Shown: positions 63,591-64,000 of the stretch, in pieces
Layout of the letters: each line of letters starts with the position of its first letter
Numbering within the stretch: position 1 is the first letter of the stretch
Assembly: GCA_037039925.1 (NCBI GenBank)
Contig: JAXRKP010000006.1
Coordinates: 365,001 to 429,000, forward strand
DNA length: 64,000 nt
Reading direction: 5' to 3'
From: Doris montereyensis
Taxonomy: Eukaryota; Mollusca; Gastropoda; Nudibranchia; Dorididae
Program-made: the position numbers and the translations under genes
The notes under the pieces: model-generated
What the model saw: the letters and a program-made list of their open reading frames with translations, nothing else
Database searches by the model: none
What the model was told of the DNA's origin: nothing

Positions 63591-64000
63591 GTAAGAATTA
63601 TAATTAAGGCATGATATTGAGACATTAATCTGTAAAAGAATCTCACCTTAACAAAAGTTTTAAGCTCTGACCTTTGAATGACCGTGTTAAAACATGTTTG
63701 CATTTTTGATTTCATCCAAATCCTATCAATCAATGCAAATATTAGGCTTTGAAAAGTGCTTTATTTGTGAAGTGTGAAATTGGCTTTGACTATATTCAAA
63801 ATATATATATACTCATTTGCAAACAAAATCCAACAACTGATGTTTTTACTCTTATTTTCTCATTTTAAGAGATATAACAAATAATTTAGGTGATAAATAA
63901 ATCATATCCAATTCTGTATTGATGAATAAAAAGACTCACATTGTTTACTTTGGTGTCTCCCCATGGGAACCCGGGACCTTTCCAACAGAGGAGAGGAGCA

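Overview
The window looks like nuclear DNA from an animal. Its exons are small (134-237 bp), bounded by GT/AG splice sites and separated by introns of up to about 6.6 kb. There is no operon-like gene packing. The repeat load is very high: several non-LTR retrotransposon families, one copia element, tRNA-derived SINEs, pogo-like and Harbinger-like fragments, minisatellites, and CT microsatellites hundreds of bases long. The mix of families, AT-rich introns and scattered 'ctagatct' motifs fit a lophotrochozoan, most likely a gastropod mollusc. That assignment is inference; no rRNA, mitochondrial or diagnostic host gene confirms it.

Host gene 1 (about 3.6-38 kb, + strand) is a split gene whose visible exons encode, in order, a low-complexity linker, a ZU5 domain, a UPA-like region, a helical region, a death-fold-like region and a Ser/Asn/Lys-rich tail. 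The exons are 7750-7883, 8108-8312, 9652-9820, 14239-14376, 15302-15450, 22077-22233, 24127-24348, 28927-29163, 33780-33931 and 36983-37982, with a possible further exon at 3640-3789. From 9652 onward every junction keeps phase. The domain order resembles ZU5-UPA-death proteins such as UNC5, PIDD1 and ankyrins. The N-terminus lies outside the window or was not found. Several exons need a single-base indel, mostly in or near homopolymers, to stay open.

Host gene 2 (from about 58.4 kb, + strand, running off the right edge) shows two phase-compatible exons encoding a basic N-terminus and a coiled coil that resembles shugoshin.

Mobile DNA fills the rest. LINE-A (fragments at 1.2-3.4, 4.15-6.4, 13.6-13.9, 21.5, 32.5-33.6 and 61.7-63.1 kb) carries tandem monomers at its 5' side in three copies. 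An I/Jockey-type LINE has three copies (10.4-13.6, 29.3-32.5, 50.6-52.1 kb). There are two RTE-like copies (6.4-7.7 and 35.8-36.35 kb), a CR1/L2-like LINE (54.6-57.65 kb) and related RT fragments (4.43, 40.2, 59.0 kb). A copia element (42.28-45.85 kb, minus) has a complete 3' LTR, a truncated 5' LTR and a primer-binding site matching the initiator-tRNA half molecule. A Harbinger-like element with a MADF reading frame lies at 49.84-50.63 kb, and an unclassified element with terminal inverted repeats and a long hairpin at 20.45-21.49 kb.

No bacterial-type operon, CRISPR array, rRNA or intact tRNA gene was seen. The most promising points for follow-up are the LINE-A 5' monomers, the triplicated exon end/splice donor in the ZU5 exon, the inverted-repeat elements, and whether the exon frameshifts are real.
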